From: Apostichopus japonicus
Lineage: Eukaryota; Echinodermata; Holothuroidea; Aspidochirotida; Stichopodidae
Assembly (NCBI RefSeq): GCF_037975245.1
Contig: NC_092568.1
Location: forward strand, 2,730,001 to 2,790,000
Length of the DNA: 60,000 nt
Direction of reading: 5' to 3'
Positions 1 to 12,089 of this stretch are shown here, in pieces (position 1 is the first letter of the stretch; the number at the start of each line of letters is the position of its first letter). The notes beneath the pieces are model-generated. The model was not told where the DNA came from. It worked only from the letters and a program-made list of their open reading frames with translations, and ran no database searches. The position numbers and the translations under genes are program-made.

Positions 1-359
1 AGGATTGCAAATATACAACTTAAATTACTATTTAACCTTGTCTGGAAAGGTGAAAGCTACTTGCCTAACAGATAGAAAATGTGTCAAAATTACAATGAAA
101 TACTATAACAACTCTTTCTAGACCACTTTTGTTTTGTCTGGCTCGGTATCACTTGAGACATAAAGAGTTCATGGATACATCTTTGCAGCAATAAACAATT
201 TTGTCATACAAAGAATGGTGCTATATAGTGCACTGTCTCTGCACGTCTCTGCAATTATTGTCCTACATAGCAATCAGTTACAGTGTTATTCTGCACAGTT
301 TGAAACACTTAGACCTGATTCCACAGGCAATTGTTACAGCATTAGGTCAATTTTAGACT
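1..359. other. Non-coding, nothing recognised
   Basis: AT-rich sequence upstream of the identified Nova exons. No coding frame, RNA gene or repeat was recognised. Confidence 0.5.
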
Positions 360-800
360 GGAAGTGGAGACCGCTTTTAGCATGACGCTCCCCGCAGGTT
401 CAGAGTGTGTCAGATTCACTCCTGCTGGTGCGAAGTTACCGAGCAGCTCGAATTAATTGAGACAAATTAGCCGAGCTGTCGGTCGACAGCCCGGTACAGA
501 TAAAACCTGTTGCTCCTAACGACTGAATTTGAAGAAAAAACGGCAGCGGAAAAAGGAGGATTTTGTCACTTTACATCTTTTGAAAATGAGCAGACAAAAT
601 GGCAGTAAAATTCATGCTTGATGAACTAAATGGGAGCTAATCATTCCTTTGAGATGAAATTGATAGTGTGTTGTGAAACTAATTGAAGCTAACAGCGCCT
701 CGCGGAAAACAACGACATTCACTGCCTAAGGCTTCTGTATTGGAGGAGCATCTGGGAATGAATACAGCATGCGCAGAGAAAACTTAAAAAGAGTCAGATT
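360..800. promoter_or_regulatory. Candidate conserved regulatory block upstream of Nova
   Basis: This block is GC-richer and more complex than its surroundings. It has closely spaced homeodomain-type cores (AATTAATTGA near 451 and ACAAATTAG near 462) and a palindrome GCTGTCGGTCGACAGC at 475-490, and it lacks simple repeats. These traits suggest a regulatory element or a 5' exon/promoter area, but nothing in the sequence alone proves it. An ATG at 586-588 lies inside and is discussed among the findings. Confidence 0.2.
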
Positions 801-3800
801 GTATCAGAATATTATGAGTAAAAGACCCAGCGATCCGAGAACCGATGAAAAGTTAAAGAGTGAAAACATGTTTCTTTTTACCTGTGTGGAAAGGAAGCAA
901 TTTTTGAAGTTTTTTATTTAGTATTTCAAGTTTGATCATTTCTGCAACAACAGAGCAAGTGTTTGGCTGAATGAACTTTTATAAAGTTTTAGCCTGAAGA
1001 AATTTGCAAGTTTTGTACTTTTTAAACTCTCACTCATGCATTGAACCATAGGGTTTATCAGATTCGTCATTTCAGTACTTTCTCTCCTTTGGGAATAAAT
1101 GAAGACTTTTCTCAAAATTTTAGAGCTCTTGAGTAGTTAAAATGGAAACCTAATCAGGTGTTAAAAATAGAAAAGCATTCATGTAGAGTGAAGTGATTTT
1201 TTGTTCTCAATGCTTCATTAATAAATGTAATGATATTTTCTACATGTATTGTACGACAATGTTCAAGATACGACAAATTCATTCGTTGCCTATATCCCAA
1301 ATTATGCATTATAATCATTTTGATGCATGATCGTATAAGTACAGACTTGATGTGAAATTTGCTGCCAGCCAGTGGTTTTCGACTTTCTGTTGTTGAAAGT
1401 TTTCTTTTCAAATGAACAGCATACAGTAACTGTTCAGTGTATCTGTTAGCTTCTGTAGACTTGAATGTCGTTTAGTTAATATATATAGGCAGTACGTAAC
1501 TCTTGCAGACTAAACTGAACCCATTTAGAGCTAGAAGGTCTGGTTTGTACCAGAATCGCTTTATTTTATACTTGACCCCTTGCCTAACAGTACAACATAA
1601 AGTTGACTTGTCCAGCCAGTCGTTTGGATTTCCTTTATCAACATCTTATCATCGGTATCTTTCTGGACATCCTGGTAGAGAACTTTAGTCTTCTTTAATG
1701 AGCATATCTTGCATAACATTCATTCTTGACCTAGAGATGTGTTCCACTGAATATGTATTTGCTGTCCAGTCATGGTTTGGACCTGAAGGCATTTTGACAA
1801 AGAAAAGCTGGCTAGAACCCTGCATGGTTTGGTTTATCTGCAAGACCTGCTGAAACGTTTTTGCCCGGGTTTACAGTCTCAACAGTGCAGGCATATCTAG
1901 CCTAGCTGCCGGCAGTTATCGTATGCCATTCTGTACGATTAAGAAGTATCAACGGATGTGGTGCTTTCACTTGACCACACAGGAAGCATTTCAAAAATGT
2001 TAAAAGTCTGCAGTAGTCAAAGATATACAAGAGGCTTCCCTAAAATGGATCTGTACACGCAATGCAGGTCAACTGATGTCACATTGTCCATGGTCGTGAT
2101 GTAATAGTATGCTTTGATAACATAGTAAAGAGCCTGTAAATGGTTGGTGTAATACTGCTACTGTTGTGACTCTTCTTCGTTGGCTAAATATTTGTATCAA
2201 ACCCTAGAGTATGCCTTAGTCCCAGACAAACAATACACTAGATACCAATACCAAATGTTCATAATTCCTTTGACATTGATGCTAGAAGGTCTCCAGTAAA
2301 TGATGGATACACATTTCCAGAAAATGTCCTTCTTTCCTACCAAGTGAATATTTTTTAAATTGCAGAATTACTTCGATCATGTTTTATTGATGTTTTATAG
2401 ACTAACAGCTCTGGGAAAATTATCAGCTTTTATACCAATGGATCATAAAGCAAGACCTACAGTTGCTAAAAATAAGTCAGTGATTGATTTGGGAATATGT
2501 CTTAATATTTCCATGTTTTTAGCTGGTCACTGGTATTATTTCATTTCATTTTAGTATATATATAGGTAAGAACTAAGTAGAACCATGGTTACCCAATGTT
2601 GTTTGTTGTTCATGTATACATCGGCTTTATACAGAAACTTCCTGTGAAATAAACATTCTGTACAGTTAGTAACTTGCACAGTACAGTATTATTTGTGTAT
2701 ATAGCATCTCAAACTTTTGTTTTGTACTCTTACATTTGTTCCTAAATTGTAGATAATTATAGCAAAGTCCTCAACAAATGATTCTTCTCCTATATGTTCA
2801 GAGTTGATAATTTATGTCAACTGTAATTTGCTAATACTTGAAACTAAATCGGGGAAGAGTTGGGGGATTGGAGGGGGGGGAGGGGTGTTGGTGGTGGAAG
2901 GAGGTGTGGGTTGTTGAAAGTGGGGAACCAGTTTGAATGAATTTTCCGAAAATACTGGAAGAATTAAGTGGCCGCTTGATATGATGTATAATGTATATAC
3001 CATATGTTAGCTTTTCCTTTTAGTATCAATTTCAGCTCTGAATGAAATTAAGATGACTCAAAGAGAAACTTATTAACTTCTGCCCAGCATCTTGTGAGAC
3101 TTTTCCAGCTGTTAGTTAAAGTTTTAACTGTCATAAGGTCCAATGTATAAAAAATCACACTGGATTGCAAACAGTGCTTAAGTTAATATACCAGCTAGCT
3201 TGGTGTCAAAATTCTCTTGTAAGTTATAGCAGATGTTAGCCATAAAAGTTCCTTTGACCGGATTTGGACAACTTAACTACGTCATCTGTATTCTCAATGA
3301 GGGGTTATTACACGCATGGACCAATACAAATAGTATTTGAAATGCTTTAAGCATACCGATCGTGGAGAGCGTTAACATATAGGAAGTGCTGAGGGATAAA
3401 TGCTTCACAAATCTTTCTCAATAAACCTAACCAATAAAAATGGGATGGGGGGGGGGGTGTGGAGAGTTTGAGAGAGAAAGAAATGTTTTGCATGACCAAA
3501 TTTGAGTAGAATTGTCTGACAACTGCAATGTAAATAAAGCAGTGTGCTTATAACTACAGTACATGGGTTACTCTTAACAATGGAGGAATTTTATCTTCTT
3601 AGGATGACCCATTCATCTTTTCTGTTAAACAGGATGTTTAGATGATTAGATTTGTATGGTGTTTCCAGAATCCAGGCTGGTATTACAGCACAAGGTTCTC
3701 TACAGATGGATTAAAGTTGTATTCATCTTTAGACAATAATCAAGAAACTTTCGCTTTTCCCATCAACCTCAAAATCTGTTTTACTAAGAGGTGTGTACAA

Positions 3801-4466
3801 TATCTTTAAAGAATGTACATGGCATATATTCCAATGGTCAAATTTAAGCAATATATGAAAAAAGGTGTAAAGGATAGAGGTGGGGGTGGAGGGACTGATG
3901 TTTTTATCCTAGCTCAGGATCCTCTTCAAGGGCAGACTGAAACAAGTAGAGAGGAAGCAAGTAAAATGGACCAATAGTTGTAACATTGAGCAGTGAAAAG
4001 AGTAAATTTAGACGGAGCAAAGTGTAGGAGATGAAATTGCTGCAGGAGATCAACCGTGCAAGAGGGATTTAAGAAATAGAGTTGAACAAAGTAGTTCGTG
4101 AGGAATAGGGAGGAAGGAAACAAAGGGGGGGGGGGGAGGTGTGGAGGAGATACAAGAGAGAGAGTTGAAAAATGAAAACAGGGACAAATACTTAATTCTC
4201 ACAAACTAGAATACTAGCAGCTAGAGTCAACAATGGAACTGGCTCTACTAAATTCCATACACCCAAACACACAGGCTTGGCTTAAAGTTAAAAAAGAAGC
4301 CAAATTCTTTTGGTTCCCTGACGTGCAATATTTCTATCAATTGAATAGAGAAAATTTTCTGGTGGAATACTTAAGGAATACGTTGTACATGCCTCTTAGC
4401 ATCCTTCTTGAAGTCTAAGATAACTCATGTGATTCATGTCATACTTGGAAATAATACCTTGTTCCT
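801..4466. other. Non-coding upstream or first-intron sequence
   Basis: AT-rich sequence with only short open frames that match no family. It contains poly-G runs at 2873-2880, 3447-3457 and 4125-4136, each next to purine-rich sequence. No gene was found. Confidence 0.5.
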
Positions 4467-4583
4467 TCTCAACCCATCCTTCTCCTAAACCTGTTCTTTC
4501 CTCTCAACCTATCCTCTCTCCCTCAACCTATCCTCTCCCTCAACCCATCCCTCCTCAACCTATCCCTTTCCCTCACTCCCTCC
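4467..4583 (+). repeat. Degenerate CT-rich tandem repeat
   Basis: An imperfect repeat of about 17-19 bp built on CTCAACCTATCCTCTC, with roughly five to six diverged units. It is pyrimidine-rich on the + strand and has no coding potential. Confidence 0.6.
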
Positions 4584-6540
4584 ATGGATGGGTTTATCCC
4601 TGTTGACAATCCAGTTGGAGTTGTTGCGAATAATGTAACACACATGGCTAATAATGTGGTTTGCAACATGATACTGTGGTAGGGTCTATGAAGTACCGGT
4701 AGTCTTTAAGTTCCTATCCCACCATTTTGTAGTTACCTCACCAGGGCTACAGTCTATACTCAAAATGAACTATGGGACCTGTTTGCAATAAACGTGCAAT
4801 TATGGTGATCTTGAATTATGCCGTTTGTGACTCCAAACTAAAATAATGTTATCAAGTTGATGGATGTGGACGTTTATTATCGGAGGTACCTGGCCGCCTT
4901 CATTTTACTACACAAGTAAAAATTGGTACATGTGTTCACTCGTCATATACATTGGTGTTACGCATAAAATGTATCTCTAAACACAGAAGAATGAAGAGAC
5001 CTCCTCTGGGGAGACTTTTGCTCTTTGAAAGATAACATTCCTGATGAAAGGAAGTGAAGAATCTTGGGTTGAGGGCTCGCACATTGTGAATTTTGTTGTA
5101 GGTGAATATTATTTAATCACTGGTAGCATGTATATCGCATATAGCTTGCTCACCTGCCACCTCGTTACCATCGTACTCTCATTTACCTTTGTTTTGGAGT
5201 GTTTAAAATGTTATTTGGTTCCTCCATTAAGTGTGAGAATGAGGAGATACAGTAGTGTAGTTCAACTCTAAACAATGAAGAGACCCACAGCTACATGATT
5301 AATGAAGAAAGTAATTAATTAAACGTAACTGTACACATCACATAAAGAGAGACTAATGAATAATGTTTACCAAACAACGAATCTATGTCATAGGTCTTCA
5401 TAAAAGAAGACTCTCACAAAATATGCAATGCAGGGTTCGTCATTCTAGAATTTATTGATACATCTCAAAATGCCGTGATCTTTTGGTCCAGGTACTGTAT
5501 CCTAGCATACTTTGTGAATAATTGTCATTTTAGGTTAATATTGTAAAAAAACTTTATGGCAGCATGGCTTGAAAGAGAGAGTATATATACTAAGTTCTGT
5601 GATCACCATTAGGGAATTTAATACATTTTAGTTGCTTTAATAAGCCCACAGAAAGTCTAGAATTTCCCAAATTTGATTATTACCGTTGAAACGCATCCTG
5701 GTTGTGGATATTTTCCCCTGACGATTCCTTGCATACGTAGTCCTGGGCCTTCTCGTGATTGACGGGTAAAAATGAACACGATACGTTTTTTCTCATTCGT
5801 GTACCAGACTGCACAAGAAACTCTCGCTTCATACGACGGAACCGTACTTAATTCTCAGCTTTACCCGTTCTCCCATCTCATGGCGCAAGGTTTGATTTGC
5901 GCTATAAGCTCTCCTTCGATTCTGTGCGGATAGACAAACACTGCAAAATCCAGTCCAAACGTAAAACCATCAAATTACTCAGACACACTGTATTGATTAT
6001 AATAGTGGAAAAGAGGACTCTAATACACGAAGAGAAACTGAGAACGTTTGGAGTGGCTAAACAAAACTGTGGATCAATTCTGCAAACATTTCCTGGAGCC
6101 TTTCGTACTAAAATTAGGCAAGGCCCAACGGTCAGAAACTCTGTGATGTTGCACAGTCTGTTGTGGGGAAGGTCATAGCTACTTGTTTCACAGTCAGCCT
6201 TTGAGGAAGTGAATGTTTTCCACTGTACATTTCATGCTAACAATGTAATTCAGCAACAGGTTACACATCAATTAAAGAGCTCTAGGGCAAAAAACAAAAG
6301 GTTTTAACAGGTAGCTGGCAAGTTAATTGGGTAGCAAAATGCTAACCTATGGTTGAATTGTAAACTATGCATTTCCTTGCCTAAAGATAGAATTGAGATT
6401 TGGAAAGATACAATGCAATTTTTTTGGTACATATATAGAGTTTTTCATGTTTATCTTAGTAGTAGTTCATTGCTTGCTACTGCAGCTATTGTCTTAAATT
6501 TTTCTTAACAAGTTAATTAAAGAATAAAAGGATAATCCTG
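4584..6540. other. Non-coding, nothing recognised
   Basis: A segment at about 5690-6180 is less AT-rich than its flanks and holds a 93-codon open frame on the + strand (5897-6178). The frame resembles no known family and has no splice context tying it to Nova. It could be decayed mobile-element sequence. Confidence 0.4.
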
Positions 6541-6544
6541 GATT

Positions 6545-6780
6545 TTGTCTTTTAATTAAGTAAATATTTACTGATACAAAAAGGAATGTAGCATGCATTG
6601 TTATATGCAATCGTTAGGCTGACAGGCCTATCCTAAAACATGAATACATTTTTTTGAAACATTGGTTTTGTCTATATTTTTACTGATAAAAAGGAACAAA
6701 GTATATAAGCATGCTGTTGTTGTATGCATTGCATTCGTTAGGCAGACAGGCCTATCCTTAAAATTGAATCAAATTTTGAA
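6545..6780 (+). repeat. Two-copy tandem duplication
   Basis: Two diverged direct copies with a period of roughly 110 bp. Both share ACTGATA..AAAAGGAA, a GCATGC-type centre, ATTCGTTAGGC or CAATCGTTAGGC, and GACAGGCCTATCCT (first copy ending near 6634, second near 6758). Local non-coding duplication. Confidence 0.7.
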
Positions 6781-6799
6781 ACCAGTACTGTTTTAATTG

Positions 6800-8929
6800 T
6801 CGAGTCATCTGTTTCTAGTCTAACAGTTTCCTCTCAATACATAAAACAGTTGCAAATTTTACACCTGTAGACTAGTGCTTGGTTGAAACTTGATTTACGC
6901 TTGTAAATGTTTACCTATGTTCATTTAGACAAAAGGTTAGATGATGATTTTATAATTGTATTGTCACTATTTATCAATGTTGTTCCATTAATAACTTTGC
7001 CAGCTGTTGCTGAGCTAATTATTTACAACCTCTTTCATATAGCTAGAGAAATTACTGGCAGATGAAATTAGCTTTCATGATTCATCTTTCCTTCATTGAT
7101 AATGATGACGACAACAACCGCGCGTGTACAAGAGCATTATCAGGGACTTGAATAAACAATTGACCAGATTGTTTGAGCTATTAGCTTATTTTTTTCAAAG
7201 AAAAATTGTACATGAATCTGCAAATTGGACAGACTGAACATGATGCTGAAGCACTTGATTATAACTTAACTTTGAAAAAGTAAGAAAGAAAAAAAACCCC
7301 TCAAATTCCATTACCTAGCAAGCTGGAATGATGTGCTGTTTTTGTATGAATGATGTGGAAATTTCCGTCTTTTCACTCAACAATCTGCAACAAACTGGCA
7401 TATTGAGTCTTAACAGTTAGTTGACAACACTTGGAGCTTTCTCTGTGACTGTTCAATGTATATATGTGTGTGTGTATGTGCATACAGGAATATATGTGTG
7501 GAAAAATTATCTGCTGTGAAAATAAAAGGCCAAGGCCTGAAGTATTGATATAGTATTTGTTTTGAAAGTCATTAGACAGTCATTTATAATAATCGCCTTA
7601 CATATGGTTCTGAACAAATATGCAATACTGTGTGGTTGTTTCAATTCATTTGTCTCTTAACTGTCTCCTCGGAACAAGCACAAACAACAAGGATGGCACA
7701 GGAAGTACAAGCAAAAGCATAGAGAGAGGGCAGTGTCCTTCCAAAGATTGTCATTGGGAAGTAAAGTTGCAGGATGATACCAGTTCTTCGGCCTAGGGTA
7801 GATAACACATAAGTATCGTCATTAGTAAATGCCCCCTTAAAACAGGTAAATATTGGGGTCTGCGTATTTGTGTACGTTACAGACAAAACCAGCTGTTTTT
7901 ACCGTCAACGCTCTCACGTTTTTACGTGAGTGGCATCCGGACTATATTACATGTTGTGCACTATGTCTGATCCCTGTTTAGATACGCACAGTCATCTTAA
8001 AAGTATTGCAGAAAAGAGAAGCTTTATAAATTATTAACCTGTGATCACTCCAGAGGGTTTCCAAACTTTTTTTGGATCTTTCTGTTATTTCTTCGTTTTG
8101 TCGACTGATTTCAAGTATGGTGTACATACTGATTGAGGACAGACATGAAACGATTCCCTGTGTTGCATAAATTCTTCCCTTTGCAGCTTCCATTTATCAA
8201 AAAAAAAATTCAATGAAATGTACCCAATATATTATATGCAGTGCATATTGTTTATCATTGGGTTAAAACAGTTTTGTCATGTGGCATATACAACCAGGTT
8301 CGCAATGAAGTGACTGTTGTTTTCATTGGGGGTATTATTACCATGGCAGGTGTTGTTTATAGAACCTTGATCTAAATGATCTGCTGATCTTATGTTCTAA
8401 TAATAAATTCATAGGATTGAATCCACTTTACATACAGAAAATAGAATTATTGCCAAATATTTGCTAGACAGAGACGAAAAGTGGTCAGTCCAGTTCATAA
8501 CGAGCAATTTAAAGACTTGCTCACCCGTTGGGAATTGTAGAGAATATTTGCATCTCATGTTTATTTATATAGATGCAAATATTGGTGGCTTTGGCTTAGG
8601 ATCCTACCATGGGTGTGTTATGTCAAGAAATTAATCTCAGTTCCTCGGAGATACCGTATCTACGAAGAAAGACATGTTATAACAAACAGTTCAAGATCTT
8701 GCAGCCTTTTCTTTAGAAATGGCATATCTGTCATTTTTCTCCACTTCATGGGATGCTTGACTTTGTCAAACCTCACCCAAAGCCTGCTAAATTATGAATT
8801 TATTTAAAGAGTTGATGGAACAATCTTATGAAGATAATAATAAATTGCTCATGTTACAGACTCATTATAAAGCACTGAAACTTACGATTTGTAACATTAT
8901 TATGATTTTTGTCACTTTTTGTTTTGCAG
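6800..8929. other. Nova: Intron sequence before the KH1 exon
   Basis: AT-rich sequence with a short TG-rich stretch near 7463-7480 and small unremarkable open frames. By position it is the 3' part of the intron preceding the exon at 8930, ending in a T-rich acceptor tract. No gene was found. Confidence 0.6.
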
Positions 8930-9073
8930 ATGATAACAAATACATTGTTAAACTACTAATACCAAGCACAGTAGCAGGATCAATAATTGGCAAAGGTGGA
9001 CAAACAATAGCACAACTTCAGAGAGATACAGGGACCAACATAAAACTCTCCAAAGCTAACGACTTCTATCCAG
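8930..9073 (+). CDS. Nova: Nova coding exon, first part of KH1
   Basis: This internal exon encodes the start of the first KH RNA-binding domain of a NOVA-type splicing factor, a nuclear protein that binds YCAY clusters in pre-mRNA. A pyrimidine-rich tract ending TTTTGCAG stands before 8930, and the donor CCAG|GTATGT begins at 9074. The exon starts with the last two bases of a codon and ends after the first base of one. The 47 full codons include [10 protein letters not shown], the GxxG loop GKGG at 8989-9000, and SKANDFYPG, which closely parallels vertebrate NOVA ([15 protein letters not shown] and SKSKDFYPG). To my knowledge the junction after DFYPG is also at the vertebrate position. An open frame continues upstream to an ATG at 8794, but the strong acceptor argues that this part is intron. 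The exon with the start codon and nuclear localisation signal is missing. Confidence 0.96.
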
Positions 9074-10008
9074 GTATGTTTATTTTGTTTTTGCTTGCTT
9101 GCTCCATCAGCGAAGTCGGTTAAAGGGCTCCCTGGCTCCATGCATGATGGGTTCTCCTCAATAGTGAACCACTGTTATCTGCCTTTAAGTAATATGTGCA
9201 CTCTGACCTGTATACATAGACTGGCAACAAGTTTCTGCTCTCTCACATGACGACGGCATGAGAGGTCATACAGTACCCATGGTTAGGATTACCCATTTTC
9301 TGGTGGACTGTTGCACAGAGACCCCCCTCCCTTGCATCCTTCTCATCCAATAATGTATTAGTTAGCTATTCCAGAGGGAGTGGGTTGGTTGACAGGAACT
9401 GTTTTAAACTTTGTAGCAGGTTTGCTTCCACTTAGACCTGATCCCTGAACTGACTAGCGCCAAAATTCTTCCTGTGTAGGTTCCAATTTTTTTCCTTTTC
9501 TCTGTTTGAACATAAACATGAATGCTGATACCCCAAGAGTTTGTGCCATCACATAGTAAAATAATTTATTACAACTGTCTCACAACATGCACATATTTTA
9601 CTTGAGATTCATTAGGCGGGAAAATATTTCCCAAAATGCTGTTGAATGGTTGCCAGGGCAACAGTTTATTCAGATAACATAAAGCTGGCCACAAGTGATT
9701 GCCTAGAAATGACAGACTGTGTTTGTTTAGTTTTGGAATACACTGAAGAGAGAAAGAGAGAAAATGAGAAGGAGAGAGAAAGGGAGAGGAGAGAAAAGGT
9801 ACATGCATCCATTACTGGAGATAAAACTGAGATAACGAAGTTATGAATCATACCTTTGTCTGGAATTAACTTTCTCTTGTCCATGGAATGCCAAAAGGGA
9901 CAATATTTTCCAAATTCACATACATGTATGTTAAATTAAAATTCTTGACATCAGGCAATGATAAAAACTCAAATAACTGGCCTATGCATTTGGAGTTTCA
10001 AGGTCACT
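9074..10008 (+). other. Nova: Start of 29-kb Nova intron
   Basis: The donor GTATGT stands at 9074-9079. A purine-only stretch of GA repeats lies at about 9745-9799 and produces spurious open frames on both strands. No gene was seen. Confidence 0.7.
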
Positions 10009-10105
10009 TTGTGTCCCTGCTTACCTGTCTCCTCACAAGCTTATCACTCTCACTAAACTGTGTCAAGAGTGAACTGGTAATTTTTTTTTAATACTGTTAT
10101 CACAT
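10009..10105 (+). repeat. R1 interspersed repeat, 5' fragment
   Basis: Partial copy of the R1 family defined in this window. It carries CTGCTTACCTGTCTCCTCAC, ATCACTCTCACTAAACTGTG, AGAGTGAACTGGTAA and TACTGTTATCACA. It stops before the part holding GCGCCCTCT. Confidence 0.65.
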
Positions 10106-11670
10106 AGCAGTTGGAAACTCTATTTGTGTCCCGCCTCATATCATCAATTGCAAACAAAATACTGTAATTTAGCCAAAGGACATCAATTTGTTTAAAGAAG
10201 AAAAGAAAAAAAAAAAAGAAAAACATTGTGGCATATTTGCATTTACTTAAACCAATATAATACTGTTCACAGTACACTCTACAGTTTGCTATTTAGGGAT
10301 GAGTTCTGTGCTAAAAAAAACTGTTGTCTAGTGATAATGTAACTTGCACGTGTACATTAAATGAGGTCTCCTTGCAAGATATTATCAGCAAAATTGAGAT
10401 GAGAAGTTTGCCGTTTCCTGACTTCTCAGTCGTGTGACAAGCCTTCATTTCTCTACATTAGATGATGTTCTGAATAGCCCTGGGGCTCACTTCTCATTGA
10501 GCTGATAAGTTGGATCTTAAGGGGATAACTTGCAGTTTCAAGTTGAACCTCAAAACCCCCAGAGGTGTCTGTCATGAGTACATAAAACAGTACATATCCT
10601 GATTCGACTACGTGATTATTCCTTAAGCAATACTTCAAGTTGGATTCCTCAATGTTTCCATAACTCTTAATTATGTATGGATGCACATATTGGCTGGCTG
10701 AGAGTGAGGGCCTGTGGTAGTAGTAGTAAGATACCATAGGAGTTTGAAAAAGATTTAGAAAAAATTGCAAATGACAAAACTGAAATGAAATCGAGCAAGA
10801 TCTTGCGATTTTCTCGTCAATTTTTTTAGTCATGTATCTTGTATGAGTGACCTTGAACATATCCCCTCAAGGGTTACTCAAATTTAATTCTGTTGGTGAT
10901 TGCCTACTCAGAAATTGAGTTTGAGCTCTTGAAACACACAGTAACGTTAGTTATTGAAGAAGCTTCTCGTGTTTGGGGACAATTGACGATGATGATGAAA
11001 CCAGTCTTTTTACGGAATCTCTCAACCAGATGTGTCGGTAAATGTCCTAAAAATATGAAGCAAAATGTATACGCATATATATATGTGTGTGTGTTTTCTC
11101 AAAGAAAACGAAAAAGGAGAGAGGAGCAAAGATGTATAAATATATGTTAACAAGTTCTAAGCAATACTCTAACTTACATCAATGAGTTGAAGGGTTCCTG
11201 CAAACTATTTGTTGTGATCTGATTAATTCAGGACAACAAGCTTGATAATTATTTGTCAGAATTTGTTTCAGGTAGTGAAGTGAAAGATTGTTCATGAATG
11301 AATATTCTAGTTAAGAACATGACCATTAAAGTGCTTATAATAACAGAGGCAACCTGGAATATCTCATGCCTTTTCAAGACTTGTAGTTTTCCATCTGTAC
11401 ATGTTTGTAGGTTCCGGCAAGTTTTGGAGTATTTGGCTCGTTATACCAGGGAATAAATTAAGTGTTCAAATTCTGTGTAGCAGTTCTGAAGGCAGTTTGC
11501 ACTCTCACTTATAAAATACTACGGTTCATCTGTATAAAAACTGCTATTACAACATTGCACTTGGTTCTAAAGCATTGTTGCCAGTTTTGCATAGCATGAT
11601 GCCACTACTAGACAAATTATTTCCTGTAGAAATTCCTCCCAAAATTGTTAAATAGTCATTACGCAGGTAG
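10106..11670. other. Intron sequence, nothing recognised
   Basis: A 135-codon open frame on the - strand (10453-10860) has no recognisable domain and no coding-like context, and is probably chance. An A/T-rich run lies near 10185-10224. Confidence 0.5.
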
Positions 11671-11673
11671 ATT

Positions 11674-12067
11674 AATGTCTTTCCCTTATTTACTCTGCTC
11701 CTCGCTTACCTGTCTCCTCACAACCTAAGCGCCCATTCTACCGTGCCTATAGTGTCCTGGTAACATTTTAACACTCTGCGCCCTCTGTGACCGGCCCCGC
11801 GGTCATTGCCATTTTCATTCTACCATTCTTAGTGCCTGCAGGAGTTTTTTTCTTCGATCGGAATATTTCCTTCGGATTTTGTCCTTGCGGTAGCTGAGGA
11901 TTCAGGAGTTGTTACTTCCATCGGATTCCATTTATCTTAGACGTCCTTTCCAGCCGGATAAGTATCCTCTTCTTGTATAGGGAGGGATTTTGGGGCTGTT
12001 TTGTGTGAGCGACCTTCACACGAAGGTTTCCTTTTGTTGTTGTTGCAGGGAGGGTAGCAGTTTGTTA
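11674..12067 (+). mobile_element. R1 interspersed repeat, longest + copy
   Basis: About 394 bp. In order it has CTCGCTTACCTGTCTCCTCA, CCATTCTACCGTGCC, TGGTAACATTTTAACACT, GCGCCCTCTGTGACCGG, TCATTCTACCAT and GGATAAGTATCCT. It is bracketed by similar ~22-bp direct repeats (TAGTCATTACGCAGGTAGAT at 11652-11671, TAGTCATTGTGCAGATAGAT at 12068-12087), which may be an old target-site duplication. No protein is encoded and I see no tRNA-like boxes, so the class is unknown. Confidence 0.6.
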
Positions 12068-12089
12068 CATAGTCATTGTGCAGATAGAT

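Noticed and set aside
5897-6178. 93-codon plus-strand frame
   Set aside because: Resembles a charged peptide but no family was recognised, and no acceptor/donor pair joins it to Nova in the needed phase.
8794-9123. 109-codon frame that includes KH1 and starts with ATG at 8794
   Set aside because: The KH1 part is real, but the upstream residues are hydrophobic and unlike NOVA, and a strong acceptor (TTTTTGTTTTGCAG) sits at the expected junction. The frame past 9073 is intron.
10453-10860. 135-codon minus-strand frame in the 29-kb intron
   Set aside because: No recognisable domain, low-complexity SYYYYH, no splice or promoter context. Length is within chance for 60 kb.
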